This document shows positions 14,908 to 23,968 of a DNA stretch of 51,359 nucleotides, one piece after another; positions within the stretch are counted from its first letter, which is position 1; each line of letters opens with the position of its first letter. The position numbers and the translations under genes were made by a program. The notes below the pieces were generated by a model, which saw only the letters and a program-made list of their open reading frames with translations, was not told the DNA's origin and did not search any database. The stretch comes from RGIG3077 sp964490175 (GTDB lineage Bacteria > Bacillota > Clostridia > Oscillospirales > Ruminococcaceae): assembly GCA_964490175.1 (NCBI GenBank), contig CAZBAI010000013.1:1-51359 (forward strand). Reading direction: 5' to 3'.

Positions 14908-16164
14908 TTATGAAAGCGTATATATCGAATTTTCGCCGAGAAAAGCTTCGATTCGGAGCAATCTGTTATATTTGGCGGTGCGTTCGCTTCGGCAGGGCGC
15001 ACCGCTTTTGATTTGCCCTGCGTTGAGAGCAACGCAAAGGTCGGCAATCGTTGAGTCCTCGGTTTCGCCGGAACGGTGTGAAATTACGGTTTTGTAGCCT
15101 TTATGGCGTGCTGTTCTGATAGTATCTACGGTTTCGCTGAGCGTGCCGATTTGATTGTATTTGATGAGTATTGCGTTTGCGGCATTCATTTCAAAACCTT
15201 TTTTCAAATACTTTTTGTTTGTAACAAAAAGGTCGTCGCCGACAAGCTGAATTTTTGCGCCCAGCTTTGCCGTTAATGTGCGCCAGCCGCTCCAATCGTT
15301 TTCGCTAAGTGGGTCTTCAATCGAATATATGGGATATTCGGAGCAAAGCTTTTCCCAATAGGAGATGAGCTGCTGTGTTGAAAACTTCTTTTTCGATTTT
15401 TTCAAAACATAGTTGCCGTCTGCCTGCTGCCATTCGCTTGCCGCAGCGTCAACGGCGATTTTTACATCGCTTGTGGGGTACTGCGCTTCTCTGATTGCAC
15501 GGCAGATAAGCTCCAGTGCTTCTTCATCGCTTTCAAGGTTCGGAGCATAGCCGCCCTCGTCACCTATTCCACAGGCAAGACCTTTGTTATGCAGTAGTTT
15601 TCCCAAAGCTTTGTGTATTTCACTGCACATTCTCACAGCCTGCGCAAAGCTTTCCGCACCGATGGGCGCTATCATAAATTCCTGAATATCGACATTATTT
15701 GAAGCGTGAGCGCCGCCGTTGAGAATATTCATCATCGGAATGGGCATTGTCACCGCACTTATTCCGCCGAGATAACGAAACAGCGGAATGCCGTATGAAA
15801 GGGCGTTTGCACGTGCCGTTGCAAGCGAAACGGAAAGTATTGCATTTGCGCCGAGCCGACCTTTGTTTTCCGTTCCGTCAAGCTTTATCATCGCTTCATC
15901 TACTTTAAACAGATCCGAGGTGTCCAAAGATTTAAGACAGGGCGCAATTTCTTTTTTTATATTCGATATTGCATAGCGCACGCCCAATCCGCCGTATCTT
16001 TCACCGCCGTCACGCAATTCCGCCGCTTCGTTGCTGCCCGTTGAAGCGCCCGAGGGAACAGAAGCTGTTCCCTTTATGCCGTTTGAGAGGATAACCTCGG
16101 TCATTATACTCGGGTTTCCCCTTGAATCGAGAATTTCAAACGCTTTGATTTTTTTGATATTCAT
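14908..16164 (-). CDS. eno: Enolase
   Basis: The 418-residue enzyme interconverts 2-phosphoglycerate and phosphoenolpyruvate. The N-terminal EILDSRGNPS, VPSGASTG, the metal-site segments SIEDPLSE and GDDLFVTN, the catalytic Lys region LIKYNQIGTLSET, and SHRSGETEDSTIADL are all present. It is slightly short against the usual 425-435. It also departs from the common sequence at several sites (LIKYN for LIKVN, SVSLATARA for AVSLAVARA), so it may be a divergent copy. It starts 13 bases after the rubrerythrin stop and is likely co-transcribed with it. No clear terminator follows. Confidence 0.93.
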   Translation of the reverse strand: MNIKKIKAFEILDSRGNPSIMTEVILSNGIKGTASVPSGASTGSNEAAELRDGGERYGGLGVRYAISNIKKEIAPCLKSLDTSDLFKVDEAMIKLDGTENKGRLGANAILSVSLATARANALSYGIPLFRYLGGISAVTMPIPMMNILNGGAHASNNVDIQEFMIAPIGAESFAQAVRMCSEIHKALGKLLHNKGLACGIGDEGGYAPNLESDEEALELICRAIREAQYPTSDVKIAVDAAASEWQQADGNYVLKKSKKKFSTQQLISYWEKLCSEYPIYSIEDPLSENDWSGWRTLTAKLGAKIQLVGDDLFVTNKKYLKKGFEMNAANAILIKYNQIGTLSETVDTIRTARHKGYKTVISHRSGETEDSTIADLCVALNAGQIKSGAPCRSERTAKYNRLLRIEAFLGENSIYTLS

Positions 16165-16177
16165 ACTTTCGCTTCCT

Positions 16178-16765
16178 TTATACGCCGATGATTGTGTTCA
16201 CCCGCACCGCATAGCCGATGTTTGCTTTGCATACGGGACAAACCTGAAAAGGCGCTTTTCCTTTGTGGATTTTTCCGCAGTTAAGGCATATCCATGTTTC
16301 TTCGGTGTCGCTTTTGAAAAGCCTGTCTGTTTCGATAAGCTGAGCGAATTTCGCAAAACGGTCGCCGTGTGTTTTTTCGATTTCGGCAATCATTTCAAAT
16401 GCGGCGGCAATATCCGAAAAGCCCTCGGCAGCGGCAATTTGCCCGAATTGCGGATAAATCGTTTCGTATTCTTCGTATTCGTTTGCCTGCGAAGCTCTCA
16501 GAAGTCCTGCCGTATCGGTTTGACTGTCAACGGGGTATCCACCGGCGATATCGACATTTTTTTCGGATCGGCTTTTCAAAAAGCCGTAAAATACTTCGGC
16601 GTGCTCTTTTTCCTGATGTGCGGTAAACCTGAAAGCTTCGGCGATGACGTGATATCCGCTGTTTTCCGATAACGAGGCGGCAAAGGCGTATCTGTTTCGT
16701 GCCATGCTTTCGCCCGCAAACGCCCGCATAAGATTGATTCGTGTTTGTGAATCGGCAAAATTCAT
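16178..16765 (-). CDS. rbr: Rubrerythrin
   Basis: The 195-residue protein has the classic order: an N-terminal four-helix ferritin-like di-iron domain (AFAGESMARNRY, EKEHAEVFY near 52-60, EIEKTHGDRF near 127) and a C-terminal rubredoxin-type iron site (WICLNCGKIH, VCPVCKA). Rubrerythrin reduces hydrogen peroxide in the cytoplasm of anaerobes with electrons from NAD(P)H via rubredoxin-like carriers. It is the first gene of a likely rbr-eno pair. The start follows AAAGGA. Confidence 0.96.
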   Translation of the reverse strand: MNFADSQTRINLMRAFAGESMARNRYAFAASLSENSGYHVIAEAFRFTAHQEKEHAEVFYGFLKSRSEKNVDIAGGYPVDSQTDTAGLLRASQANEYEEYETIYPQFGQIAAAEGFSDIAAAFEMIAEIEKTHGDRFAKFAQLIETDRLFKSDTEETWICLNCGKIHKGKAPFQVCPVCKANIGYAVRVNTIIGV

Positions 16766-16919
16766 TTAATTGCATTCCTTTCAAAATTATGATACTTCTA
16801 TTGTTTCAATATTGTTTGAGATTATGCGTAATTTTTCTTTGCGTTTTCGTTAAATTAGCTAACGCAAATTTGCACTTGTCCGCAAAATGTGTTGATAAGG
16901 GCTGAAATTTTTATTGGCA

Positions 16920-16948
16920 TTGACAAATTGAAAATTCGGTTGTAAAAT
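16920..16948 (+). promoter_or_regulatory. Promoter of glnN
   Basis: TTGACA (16920-16925) and TAAAAT (16943-16948) are 17 bases apart, 79 bases upstream of the chosen glnN start. Confidence 0.8.
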
Positions 16949-17026
16949 ATACTGTGTAGAAATATACATAAAACACATAAAATCATGAGCCTTGCTGCGG
17001 CAAACTTGTGGAAAAACGGAGTATTT

Positions 17027-19147
17027 ATGATTGATAATTACAATATTGACAATGATGATTTTTCGATTAAAGAGCAGTTCGGCATACACGTTTTCAATGA
17101 CGATGTGATGAGCGACAGACTGCCGAAAAATGTTTATCTTTCGCTGAAGAGAACTAAAGAACTCGGAACGGCGCTTGAACCCGATGTTGCAGATGTTGTC
17201 GCCAATGTTATGAAAAATTGGGCGATTGAACAGGGAGCTACGCATTTTACTCATTGGTTTCATCCGATGACGGGCGTGACAGCCGAAAAGCACGAAGCCT
17301 TTCTTTCGAGAAATTCCGCAGGCAGAATGATCATGGAGTTTTCCGGAAAAGAGCTTATCAAGGGCGAACCCGACGCTTCGTCTTTTCCCTCCGGCGGCTT
17401 GCGTGATACCTGCGAGGCAAGAGGTTATACCGCATGGGACCCGACAAGCGACGCTTTTGTAAAGGAAAATTCGCTTTACATTCCCACGGCTTTTTGCTCT
17501 TTCGGCGGCGAGGTGCTTGATAAAAAAACACCGCTGCTTCGCTCAATGGAAGCTATTAACACACAGGCGCTGCGCATTTTGCGCCTTTTCGGGAATACGA
17601 CTTCATGCCGTGTTACCGCAACTGTCGGCGCAGAACAGGAATATTTTCTTATAGATAAAAAGCTTTATGACAAACGCTGTGACCTTATCTTCGCAGGGCG
17701 CACCCTTTTCGGGGCAAAAGCGCCGAAAGGTCAGGAAATGGACGACCATTATTACGGCTCGATAAAAAGCAGAGTCGGCAGCTATATGCGTGATCTTGAC
17801 CGTGAACTTTGGAAACTCGGAGTTTATGCGAAAACCAAGCATAACGAGGGTGCTCCGGCACAGCACGAGCTTGCGCCGCTTTATGCTTCGGCAAATGTTG
17901 CGGCAGACCAGAATCAGCTGACAATGGACGTTATGAAAAAAACGGCGCTTCGTCACGGGCTTGTGTGCCTTTTGCACGAAAAGCCTTTTGCAAGCGTAAA
18001 CGGTTCGGGCAAGCACAACAATTGGTCGCTTACAACAGATGACGGAATCAACTTGCTTGAACCGGGCAAAACTCCGCATAAAAATATTATGTTTTTAACG
18101 TTTCTCTGTGCGGTCATAAAGGCTGTTGACGAGTATCCGGAGCTATTCAGGATTTCAGTTGCCTCCGCAAGCAATGACTGCCGCCTCGGTTCAAGCGAAG
18201 CACCGCCTGCGATTTTGTCTGTTTTTGTAGGCGCAGAGCTTGAAAAAATCTTGCAGGCGCTTGAAAGCGGTGCGCTTATCAAGAAAAATCACAGAGAAGA
18301 GCTTATGCTCGGGGTTGAATCGCTGCCTAATTTCCCGAAAGATACCACCGACAGAAACAGAACTTCGCCGATGGCGTTTACCGGCAATAAATTTGAATTT
18401 AGAATGCTCGGCTCGGGCGATTCGATTTCATGCGCAAATATCATGATGAACGCAACCGTTGCGATTGAACTGAAAAAATTTGCAGACAGGCTTGAAAAAG
18501 CGCAGGATTTTTCATCGGAATTAAATAAACTGCTCTCGGAAACGGTGAAGAATCATAAAAGGGTCATCTGGGGCGGAAACAACTATACCGATGAATGGGT
18601 AAAAGAAGCCGAAAGCAGAGGGCTGCCGAATTTGAAAACAAGCGTTGACGCTTTGCTTTGCTATGATGATGACAAAAATATCGAAATGCTCGAAGAGCTT
18701 AAAATATTTACCAGAGCGGAGATTCTTTCACGTCAGGAAATTTTGCTTGAAAATTACAGCAAGCGCATAAATATCGAGGCTCTCACAATGCTGCACATGG
18801 CAAGAAAACAGATTCTTCCCGTCGGTATAAGCTATGTGGGTGAGCTTTGTAAGAATGTTGATTCCAAAAAGCGGCTCGGCTTTGAGGAAGATTGTGTTGA
18901 ATTGCGCATGGCAAAGAAGCTTAACAAGCTTAATGATGAGCTTTATGCCGCAATCGACGAGCTTGAAACCGAGGAAAGCAAGGCTGCCTCGGTTGAAAAT
19001 GATATTAAGCTTTCGGCGGCGTGTTACTGCGAAAAAGTTATTCCCGCTATGGAAAAATTGCGCAAAATCGCCGATGAAATTGAAAATACCGTGCCTGCGA
19101 ATATGTGGCCGTTTCCCACATACAGCGAGCTTATGTTCAATGTTTAA
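17027..19147 (+). CDS. glnN: Glutamine synthetase type III
   Basis: The start is the ATG at 17027, after CGGAG; an in-frame ATG 42 bases upstream lacks a ribosome site. The 706-residue length is typical of GSIII, which forms glutamine from glutamate, ammonia and ATP as a double-ring dodecamer. Family features are FGIHVFNDDVMSDRLPKNVY at the start, THWFHPMTG near 85, the catalytic-core pieces EQEYFLID, HNEGAPAQHELAPLYASANVAADQNQ, NGSGKHNNWSL, the EFRMLGSG loop, and the GSIII-specific C-terminal extension ending NMWPFPTYSELMF. It stands alone between a promoter and a terminator. Confidence 0.97.
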   Translation: MIDNYNIDNDDFSIKEQFGIHVFNDDVMSDRLPKNVYLSLKRTKELGTALEPDVADVVANVMKNWAIEQGATHFTHWFHPMTGVTAEKHEAFLSRNSAGRMIMEFSGKELIKGEPDASSFPSGGLRDTCEARGYTAWDPTSDAFVKENSLYIPTAFCSFGGEVLDKKTPLLRSMEAINTQALRILRLFGNTTSCRVTATVGAEQEYFLIDKKLYDKRCDLIFAGRTLFGAKAPKGQEMDDHYYGSIKSRVGSYMRDLDRELWKLGVYAKTKHNEGAPAQHELAPLYASANVAADQNQLTMDVMKKTALRHGLVCLLHEKPFASVNGSGKHNNWSLTTDDGINLLEPGKTPHKNIMFLTFLCAVIKAVDEYPELFRISVASASNDCRLGSSEAPPAILSVFVGAELEKILQALESGALIKKNHREELMLGVESLPNFPKDTTDRNRTSPMAFTGNKFEFRMLGSGDSISCANIMMNATVAIELKKFADRLEKAQDFSSELNKLLSETVKNHKRVIWGGNNYTDEWVKEAESRGLPNLKTSVDALLCYDDDKNIEMLEELKIFTRAEILSRQEILLENYSKRINIEALTMLHMARKQILPVGISYVGELCKNVDSKKRLGFEEDCVELRMAKKLNKLNDELYAAIDELETEESKAASVENDIKLSAACYCEKVIPAMEKLRKIADEIENTVPANMWPFPTYSELMFNV

Positions 19148-19174
19148 TTGAAGTGCGCATTTGATTCAAATCAC

Positions 19175-19208
19175 AAAAAACGTCCGTATTATGCTATGGG
19201 CGTTTTTT
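19175..19208 (+). terminator. Terminator after glnN
   Basis: AAAAAACG-TCC and GGG-CGTTTTTT form a stem with a run of T, about 27 bases past the glnN stop. Confidence 0.8.
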
Positions 19209-19250
19209 GCTTTTTTGGGCAAAAATATTTATTTGCCGCCGTAAAAAGTC

Positions 19251-19279
19251 TTGACAAGCAATGCCGTATCCTATATAAT
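19251..19279 (+). promoter_or_regulatory. Promoter of secDF
   Basis: TTGACA (19251-19256) and TATAAT (19274-19279) are exactly 17 bases apart, about 110 bases upstream of secD. Confidence 0.88.
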
Positions 19280-19388
19280 TAAAGGGTGAATGTCGATTGA
19301 ATCGGCTTTAGCTCGTTTTATGAAAAACAAAAAGCCGAGGCTATATTTATTGACAACGGTATTTTTTACATTTTCAGGAGGACAAATC

Positions 19389-20828
19389 GTGATTAAGACA
19401 AAGAAACCTGTATTTTTCATCGTATTTGCCATCATTCTTGCCTTTGCGTATTCTGTATTTTTCGGCATTGAATATTGGTACGGTGATTTAAGCACAGTTC
19501 ATGTCAAGGGCGCCGACCAGATTCGTCTCGGTATTGACATACAGGGCGGTGTTGATGTTACGTTCAAGCCCGTAGGCGCCGCAATTTATGATGATGATAA
19601 CAATATTACGGGATATCGGGAAATCTCCGATGTTACCGAAGATCAGCTTGATGCGGCGATGGAAGTCATCAAGGTCAGAATGCAGGCAAACAGCATTTAT
19701 GACTACGAATCATATGTTGACTATGATAACGAACGAATTATAGTTCGTTTTCCGTGGCAGTCGAACGAGGAGAATTTTGACCCCGAAAAGGCGGTTGATG
19801 AGCTGGGCGAAACCGCAATGGTTGAGTTTTGCAAAGGTTCGGCATATTCAACCGACGACGTTGTGCTCAGAGGCGAGCACATTGTAGAAGCTTCTGCCGC
19901 TTCATATGCAAACGAAAAAACCGGTGAGGTTGAAAACTGCGTTATTTTGAAATTTAACGATGAGGGTAAGCAGATTTTCGCCGATGTTACCGCAGAGCAA
20001 GCTCAAAGCAACGGCGCTATTGCGATTTGTATGGACGGCGAAGTGATATCCGCACCCACTGTTGAAGAGTCTATCACAAACGGTGAAGCAACCATCACTT
20101 CGGATTCATTTAAAAACGATTATGCGGCCGCAAAGGCTCTTGCCGATAAAATCAATGCGGGTTCACTGCCTTTCTCGCTGCAAAGAGAATCGTTTAGCAC
20201 AATTTCGCCGTCAATGGGCGAGGGCGCTCTTAATGTAATGATAATAAGCGGAATCATCGCATTTATACTCATTGCCGTATATATGATCGTTCTTTACAGG
20301 CTTCCCGGCTTTGTTGCTTCAGTCGCACTGCTCGGACAAATTGCCGGAACAATGGCGGCAATTTCCGGATACTTCGGCTTCCGTGACAGCTCAACGCTTA
20401 CAATTCCCGGCATTGCGGGTATTATTCTCGCAATCGGTATGGGTGTTGACTGTCAGGTAATTACTTTTGAGCGTATTAAGGAAGAACTTGCAAAGGGCAA
20501 AACGCTTGATTCGGCTTTGATATCGGGATACAAGAGGGCGTTTACCGCAATTTTGGACGGAAATATTACAATTATTATCGTTTCAGCCGTTTTGATGGGC
20601 GCATTCGGCGTTCCCGGCAGCTTTTTCTACACGATATTCAGTCCGCTGTTCCGCATTTTCGGCACTTCGACCGAGGGCACGATTTATTCATTCGGTCAGA
20701 CGCTGTTTGTCGGTGTAATCTGCAACTTCATCTTCGGCATTTTGGCGACAAAGCTCATGCTTTTCTCCCTTTCGAGATTCAAAAAGCTGAAGAACAAGAA
20801 GCTTTACGGAGGTGCTGATAATGAGTAA
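19389..20828 (+). CDS. secD: Protein translocase subunit SecD
   Basis: I set the start at the GTG at 19389, which follows AGGAGG at 7 bases; an open extension to 19290 has no ribosome site. The 479-residue protein has one N-terminal membrane helix (VFFIVFAIILAFAYSVFF), the DIQGG motif (RLGIDIQGGVDV) in the first periplasmic-side domain, and five C-terminal helices with GIAGIILAIGMGVDCQVITFERIKEE, the SecD-defining helix. SecDF uses the proton gradient to pull secreted proteins from SecYEG. Its 3' end overlaps secF by 8 bases (ATGAGTAA). Confidence 0.96.
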   Translation: MIKTKKPVFFIVFAIILAFAYSVFFGIEYWYGDLSTVHVKGADQIRLGIDIQGGVDVTFKPVGAAIYDDDNNITGYREISDVTEDQLDAAMEVIKVRMQANSIYDYESYVDYDNERIIVRFPWQSNEENFDPEKAVDELGETAMVEFCKGSAYSTDDVVLRGEHIVEASAASYANEKTGEVENCVILKFNDEGKQIFADVTAEQAQSNGAIAICMDGEVISAPTVEESITNGEATITSDSFKNDYAAAKALADKINAGSLPFSLQRESFSTISPSMGEGALNVMIISGIIAFILIAVYMIVLYRLPGFVASVALLGQIAGTMAAISGYFGFRDSSTLTIPGIAGIILAIGMGVDCQVITFERIKEELAKGKTLDSALISGYKRAFTAILDGNITIIIVSAVLMGAFGVPGSFFYTIFSPLFRIFGTSTEGTIYSFGQTLFVGVICNFIFGILATKLMLFSLSRFKKLKNKKLYGGADNE

Positions 20829-21834
20829 GAAAAACAGAATCAAAAAAAATGCCAATCAAGCAGGCGCTGTATCAAGCACTATCGATACGGCAAACGTGTT
20901 TGATTATATAGCAAAAAAGAAAATATTTTTTATCGTTTCTATTTGTTTGGTTGCGGTTTCGCTTCTTTCCGTTCTCATAAGAGGAATCGACATTGCAATC
21001 GAGTTTAAGGGCGGTACGATTATCAACTATTCTTACAGCGGCGATATTGACCTTAAAGGCGCACGTGAAGCTGTTGAAAATGCAGTTGGATTTAATGTCG
21101 ATGTGCAAAAGGGCGATTCGCTCGGCGACAGCGAGGGAACGCACACTATATCGGTTTCCTATACAGATGAGGTTGAACTCAGCGATGAGTTGAGAACGAA
21201 AATCTGCACAGCTTTGCAGGAAAAATACCCCGACAACGCTATTGACGATATCGATGACGCATCGTCTGTCAGCCCTTCGTCGGGCACCACATTCTTCTTG
21301 AAGTGCATTGCCGCACTTTTGTGTGCGGTAATCCTGCTCATCGTATATATCGCACTTCGCTTCAGAAGAATCGGCGGATGGTCTGCCGGCGTTTGCGCAA
21401 TTTGCGCTTTGATTCATGACAGTATCATCGTTTTCGGAACATTTATCATTTGCGGATTTGAAATTGACGCAAACTTTATGGCGGTTGTTTTGACAATTCT
21501 CGGATATTCCGTAAACAGCACTATTGTAATCTACGACCGAATCAGAGAAAACAGGAAATACGCTCCGAAATCTCCGCTTGCCGATGTTGTGAATTTGAGC
21601 ATTTCGCAGTCAAAGACAAGAACTCTTCGCACTACGATTACGACCGTGCTTGCAATGAGTGTTGTTGCCGTAAGTGCGTTGGTCACCGGCTTGGATTCTA
21701 TTTTGGCGTTCGCATTCCCGCTTATCGTCGGTATGATTGCAGGCGCTTATTCATCGCTTTGCCTTGCACCGTCACTTTGGGTTGCATGGTGCACAAGAAA
21801 AGACAATGCGGCGCAATCTTCTGATATAGCCTAA
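20821..21834 (+). CDS. secF: Protein translocase subunit SecF
   Basis: The ATG at 20821 follows GGAGG inside secD. The 337-residue protein shows the SecF signature: one N-terminal helix (FFIVSICLVAVSLLSVLI), IAIEFKGGTIINY, then five helices including LTILGYSVNSTIVIYDRIREN and TRTLRTTITTVLAMSVVAV. It pairs with SecD. Many Firmicutes carry a single fused SecDF; here they are two overlapping genes, as is usual in Clostridia. Confidence 0.96.
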   Translation: MSKKNRIKKNANQAGAVSSTIDTANVFDYIAKKKIFFIVSICLVAVSLLSVLIRGIDIAIEFKGGTIINYSYSGDIDLKGAREAVENAVGFNVDVQKGDSLGDSEGTHTISVSYTDEVELSDELRTKICTALQEKYPDNAIDDIDDASSVSPSSGTTFFLKCIAALLCAVILLIVYIALRFRRIGGWSAGVCAICALIHDSIIVFGTFIICGFEIDANFMAVVLTILGYSVNSTIVIYDRIRENRKYAPKSPLADVVNLSISQSKTRTLRTTITTVLAMSVVAVSALVTGLDSILAFAFPLIVGMIAGAYSSLCLAPSLWVAWCTRKDNAAQSSDIA

Positions 21835-21839
21835 AATTT

Positions 21840-21890
21840 AAAAGCACTCTGTAGATTCTCACGGAAGTGGGAATAAAGGAGTGCTTTTTT
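21840..21890 (+). terminator. Terminator after secF
   Basis: AAAGCACTC and GAGTGCTTT flank an inner hairpin (ATTCTCAC/GTGGGAAT), with TTTTTT at the end, right after the secF stop. Confidence 0.9.
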
Positions 21891-21922
21891 GAAATATTCC
21901 GATAAAGAGGAGGGGAGAACGT

Positions 21923-22717
21923 TTGAAAGCCGGTGTTTCAACAGCGTGTCTGTATCCGAGATTGCTTGAAGAATCGCTTTATGACCTTGCCGTAAACGGT
22001 GTTGATTGTGTGGAAATTTTCATAAATACCGATTGCGAGCTTTCCAAACGCTTTATCGGCGAGATGAAATCGACGCTTGACCGTTTTGAAGTTTCCGTTG
22101 CTTCGCTTCACCCCTACACCTGCGGACTTGAACCGATTATGTTTTTCTCTCCGTATGAGCGCAGGGTCGGAGATATGCTTGATTATTACAAGCGCTATTT
22201 TGAGGCTATGCAATGGCTCGGCGCCGAGTATTTTGTTTTGCATGGCTGCAAAGGGTTTCGGCTTGACAATAACGATTTTTATTTTGAACGCTTTAAGAGA
22301 ATTGCCGATGTCGGCAAACAATTCGGCATTACCGTATGTCAGGAAAATGTATATTTGTATGTGAGCGGCAATTTGAAATTTTTGAAAGAAATGTCGGCAG
22401 CACTCGGCGATGACGTTGCTTTTGTGCTTGATGTAAAGCAGTGCGTGCGCTGCGGCGAAAATCCTTTTGATTATGTTAATGCAATCGGCGATAAAGTAAA
22501 GCACGTTCACATGAGTGATAACAGCGAAAAGGGCGATTGCCTGCTAATGGGCAAGGGTAGGTTTGATTACAGAAGTTTTCTTGCCAAGCTTAAAGAAAAG
22601 GGTTTTGACGGTGCTGTGATGCTTGAGCTTTATCGAAGCAATTTTAATTCCATTTCCGATTTGATCGGCAGTTACAATATTATTCAAAATGCGGTTTCCC
22701 GCATAATGGGAAGGTGA
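21923..22717 (+). CDS. Sugar phosphate isomerase/epimerase-like TIM-barrel protein
   Basis: The TTG at 21923 is the start, just after a strong GAGGAGGGGAGA site. The 264-residue protein is a xylose isomerase-like / AP-endonuclease-2 family barrel. Metal-site pieces are visible: CVEIFINT on strand 2, YFVLHGC, the Glu in VCQENVY, Asp in FVLDVKQ, His-Met-Ser in KHVHMSDNSEKGD, and the Glu in AVMLELYRS. Members act as sugar or inositol isomerases and epimerases; the substrate is not visible. nrdR follows after 4 bases, so the two are co-transcribed. Confidence 0.82.
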   Translation: MKAGVSTACLYPRLLEESLYDLAVNGVDCVEIFINTDCELSKRFIGEMKSTLDRFEVSVASLHPYTCGLEPIMFFSPYERRVGDMLDYYKRYFEAMQWLGAEYFVLHGCKGFRLDNNDFYFERFKRIADVGKQFGITVCQENVYLYVSGNLKFLKEMSAALGDDVAFVLDVKQCVRCGENPFDYVNAIGDKVKHVHMSDNSEKGDCLLMGKGRFDYRSFLAKLKEKGFDGAVMLELYRSNFNSISDLIGSYNIIQNAVSRIMGR

Positions 22718-22721
22718 AAAA

Positions 22722-23171
22722 ATGCGTTGTCCATTTTGTAATTATGAAGATACCAAGGTTATCGACTCACGTCCTGCGGATAACAAAAAGCGCAGAAGAC
22801 GAGAGTGCGTTAATTGTTCAAAAAGATTCACGACGTATGAGGTGGTTGAAATGCCGCTTCTTTCCGTGCAAAAGCGTGACGGAACATTTGAGCTTTTTGA
22901 TAAGGAAAAACTCACCAGAGGTATTTGCAGCGCCGTTACAAAACGTCCCGTAACCATTGAACAGGTTCAGCAAATTGTTGATTGGATTGAGCTTACCTGT
23001 GCCAATGAAATGCGCAATCAAATCACATCGACCGAAATCGGCGATATGGTGCTTGAACGCTTGCGTGGGCTTGATGATGTGGCATATATCCGTTTTGCCT
23101 CTGTATATAAAGATTTTTCCGATGTTGACAGCTTTATACAGTCGATTTCCGAGCTGACGGGAGATAAATAA
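22722..23171 (+). CDS. nrdR: Transcriptional repressor NrdR
   Basis: The 149-residue protein has an N-terminal zinc ribbon (MRCPFCNYEDTKVIDSR and ECVNCSKRFTTYE) and an ATP-cone domain (VQKRDGTFELFDKEKLTRGI, near 50-140). NrdR senses ATP/dATP and represses ribonucleotide reductase genes at NrdR boxes. No reductase gene lies in the window. A terminator follows within 25 bases. Confidence 0.97.
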   Translation: MRCPFCNYEDTKVIDSRPADNKKRRRRECVNCSKRFTTYEVVEMPLLSVQKRDGTFELFDKEKLTRGICSAVTKRPVTIEQVQQIVDWIELTCANEMRNQITSTEIGDMVLERLRGLDDVAYIRFASVYKDFSDVDSFIQSISELTGDK

Positions 23172-23190
23172 TTAAACTTTGACTTAATAA

Positions 23191-23240
23191 AAAAGACCGT
23201 ATGTACTTTACGCAAAATGTTACATACGGTCTATATTTTT
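23191..23240 (+). terminator. Terminator after nrdR
   Basis: AGACCGTATGTA and TACATACGGTCT form a perfect 12-bp stem followed by ATATTTTT. Confidence 0.88.
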
Positions 23241-23263
23241 ATGTTGCGGTAAGGCTGAAAAAA

Positions 23264-23851
23264 CTATTTTTTTGATTCAAACCAACCGAAAATGCATCCG
23301 CAGATTCCGCCGATGATGTGTGCAAGCTGTGAGATATTGTCTTGCGTAAAAAGCCCATCGTAAATTTCGCCGCCAAGATAAATCACTGCAACGCAAATCA
23401 GCGTAAGCGGGATTTTGCCTTTTTGATAATTCGCAAATGAGCTTAAAAGAATAAGCATAAATGCGATTCCGCTTGCACCGATAAGCCCTGTATCAAAAAA
23501 TAAAATATTGATAAGCCCTGTGGTAAAAGCGGTAATGGCAATCATTTCAACGAGCCGCCTGCTGCCGTATTTTTCCTCAATCATGGGTCCGGCAAGCAGA
23601 ATTATCGTGAAATTTGAAATATAATGGCTGATGCTTGCGTGACCGAAAATGTATGTAAACATCCGCACATACATCATAAGGTCGGTAAAGGAGCTTTTGT
23701 AGATTGTGAAAAACATGAGGTTTGAGCGCCCGTTTGTCAGTATGTTGATTACCAAAACTATGAAGGAAATCAACGCATAGCTCAATATGACGGGGGAGTT
23801 GTATTGGAATATGATAGATGGCGTTTTAGATTCGCCGCTGCTTCTTGCCAT
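23264..23851 (-). CDS. Rhomboid family intramembrane serine protease
   Basis: The 195-residue protein has about six hydrophobic helices. The catalytic Ser lies in the helix motif GASG (GLIGASGIAFMLIL, near 123-136) and the partner His in LAHIIGGICGCIFGW near the C-terminus. The N-terminal FGHASISHYISNFTII is the usual extra-His helix. Rhomboids cut membrane-anchored substrates within the bilayer; the substrate is unknown. The gene stands alone behind a near-consensus promoter and a GGAGAAG site. Confidence 0.88.
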   Translation of the reverse strand: MARSSGESKTPSIIFQYNSPVILSYALISFIVLVINILTNGRSNLMFFTIYKSSFTDLMMYVRMFTYIFGHASISHYISNFTIILLAGPMIEEKYGSRRLVEMIAITAFTTGLINILFFDTGLIGASGIAFMLILLSSFANYQKGKIPLTLICVAVIYLGGEIYDGLFTQDNISQLAHIIGGICGCIFGWFESKK

Positions 23852-23883
23852 TGCGCTTCTCCGTTAAAATTTACTTTAGTACA

Positions 23884-23912
23884 ATTATAATCCAAATATA
23901 AAAATATGTCAA
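23884..23912 (-). promoter_or_regulatory. Promoter of the rhomboid gene
   Basis: On the minus strand TTGACA (23907-23912) and TATAAT (23884-23889) are exactly 17 bases apart, 33 bases upstream of the start codon. Confidence 0.88.
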
Positions 23913-23922
23913 CACCGCTTTG

Positions 23923-23964
23923 CAAAAATCAAAGGCTGCGGCAAAACATATAGCCACAGCCTTT
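23923..23964 (-). terminator. Terminator after the M6 protease gene
   Basis: On the minus strand AAAGGCTG-TGGC and GCCG-CAGCCTTT form the stem, followed by GATTTTT, just beyond the stop at 23969. Confidence 0.75.
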
Positions 23965-23968
23965 AAAA

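Noticed and set aside
16985..17026. Upstream in-frame start for glnN
   Set aside because: No ribosome site there, while the ATG at 17027 follows CGGAG and matches the usual GSIII N-terminus.
19290..19388. N-terminal extension of secD
   Set aside because: The AGGAGG followed by GTG at 19389 fits far better and leaves the usual short cytoplasmic tail before the first helix.
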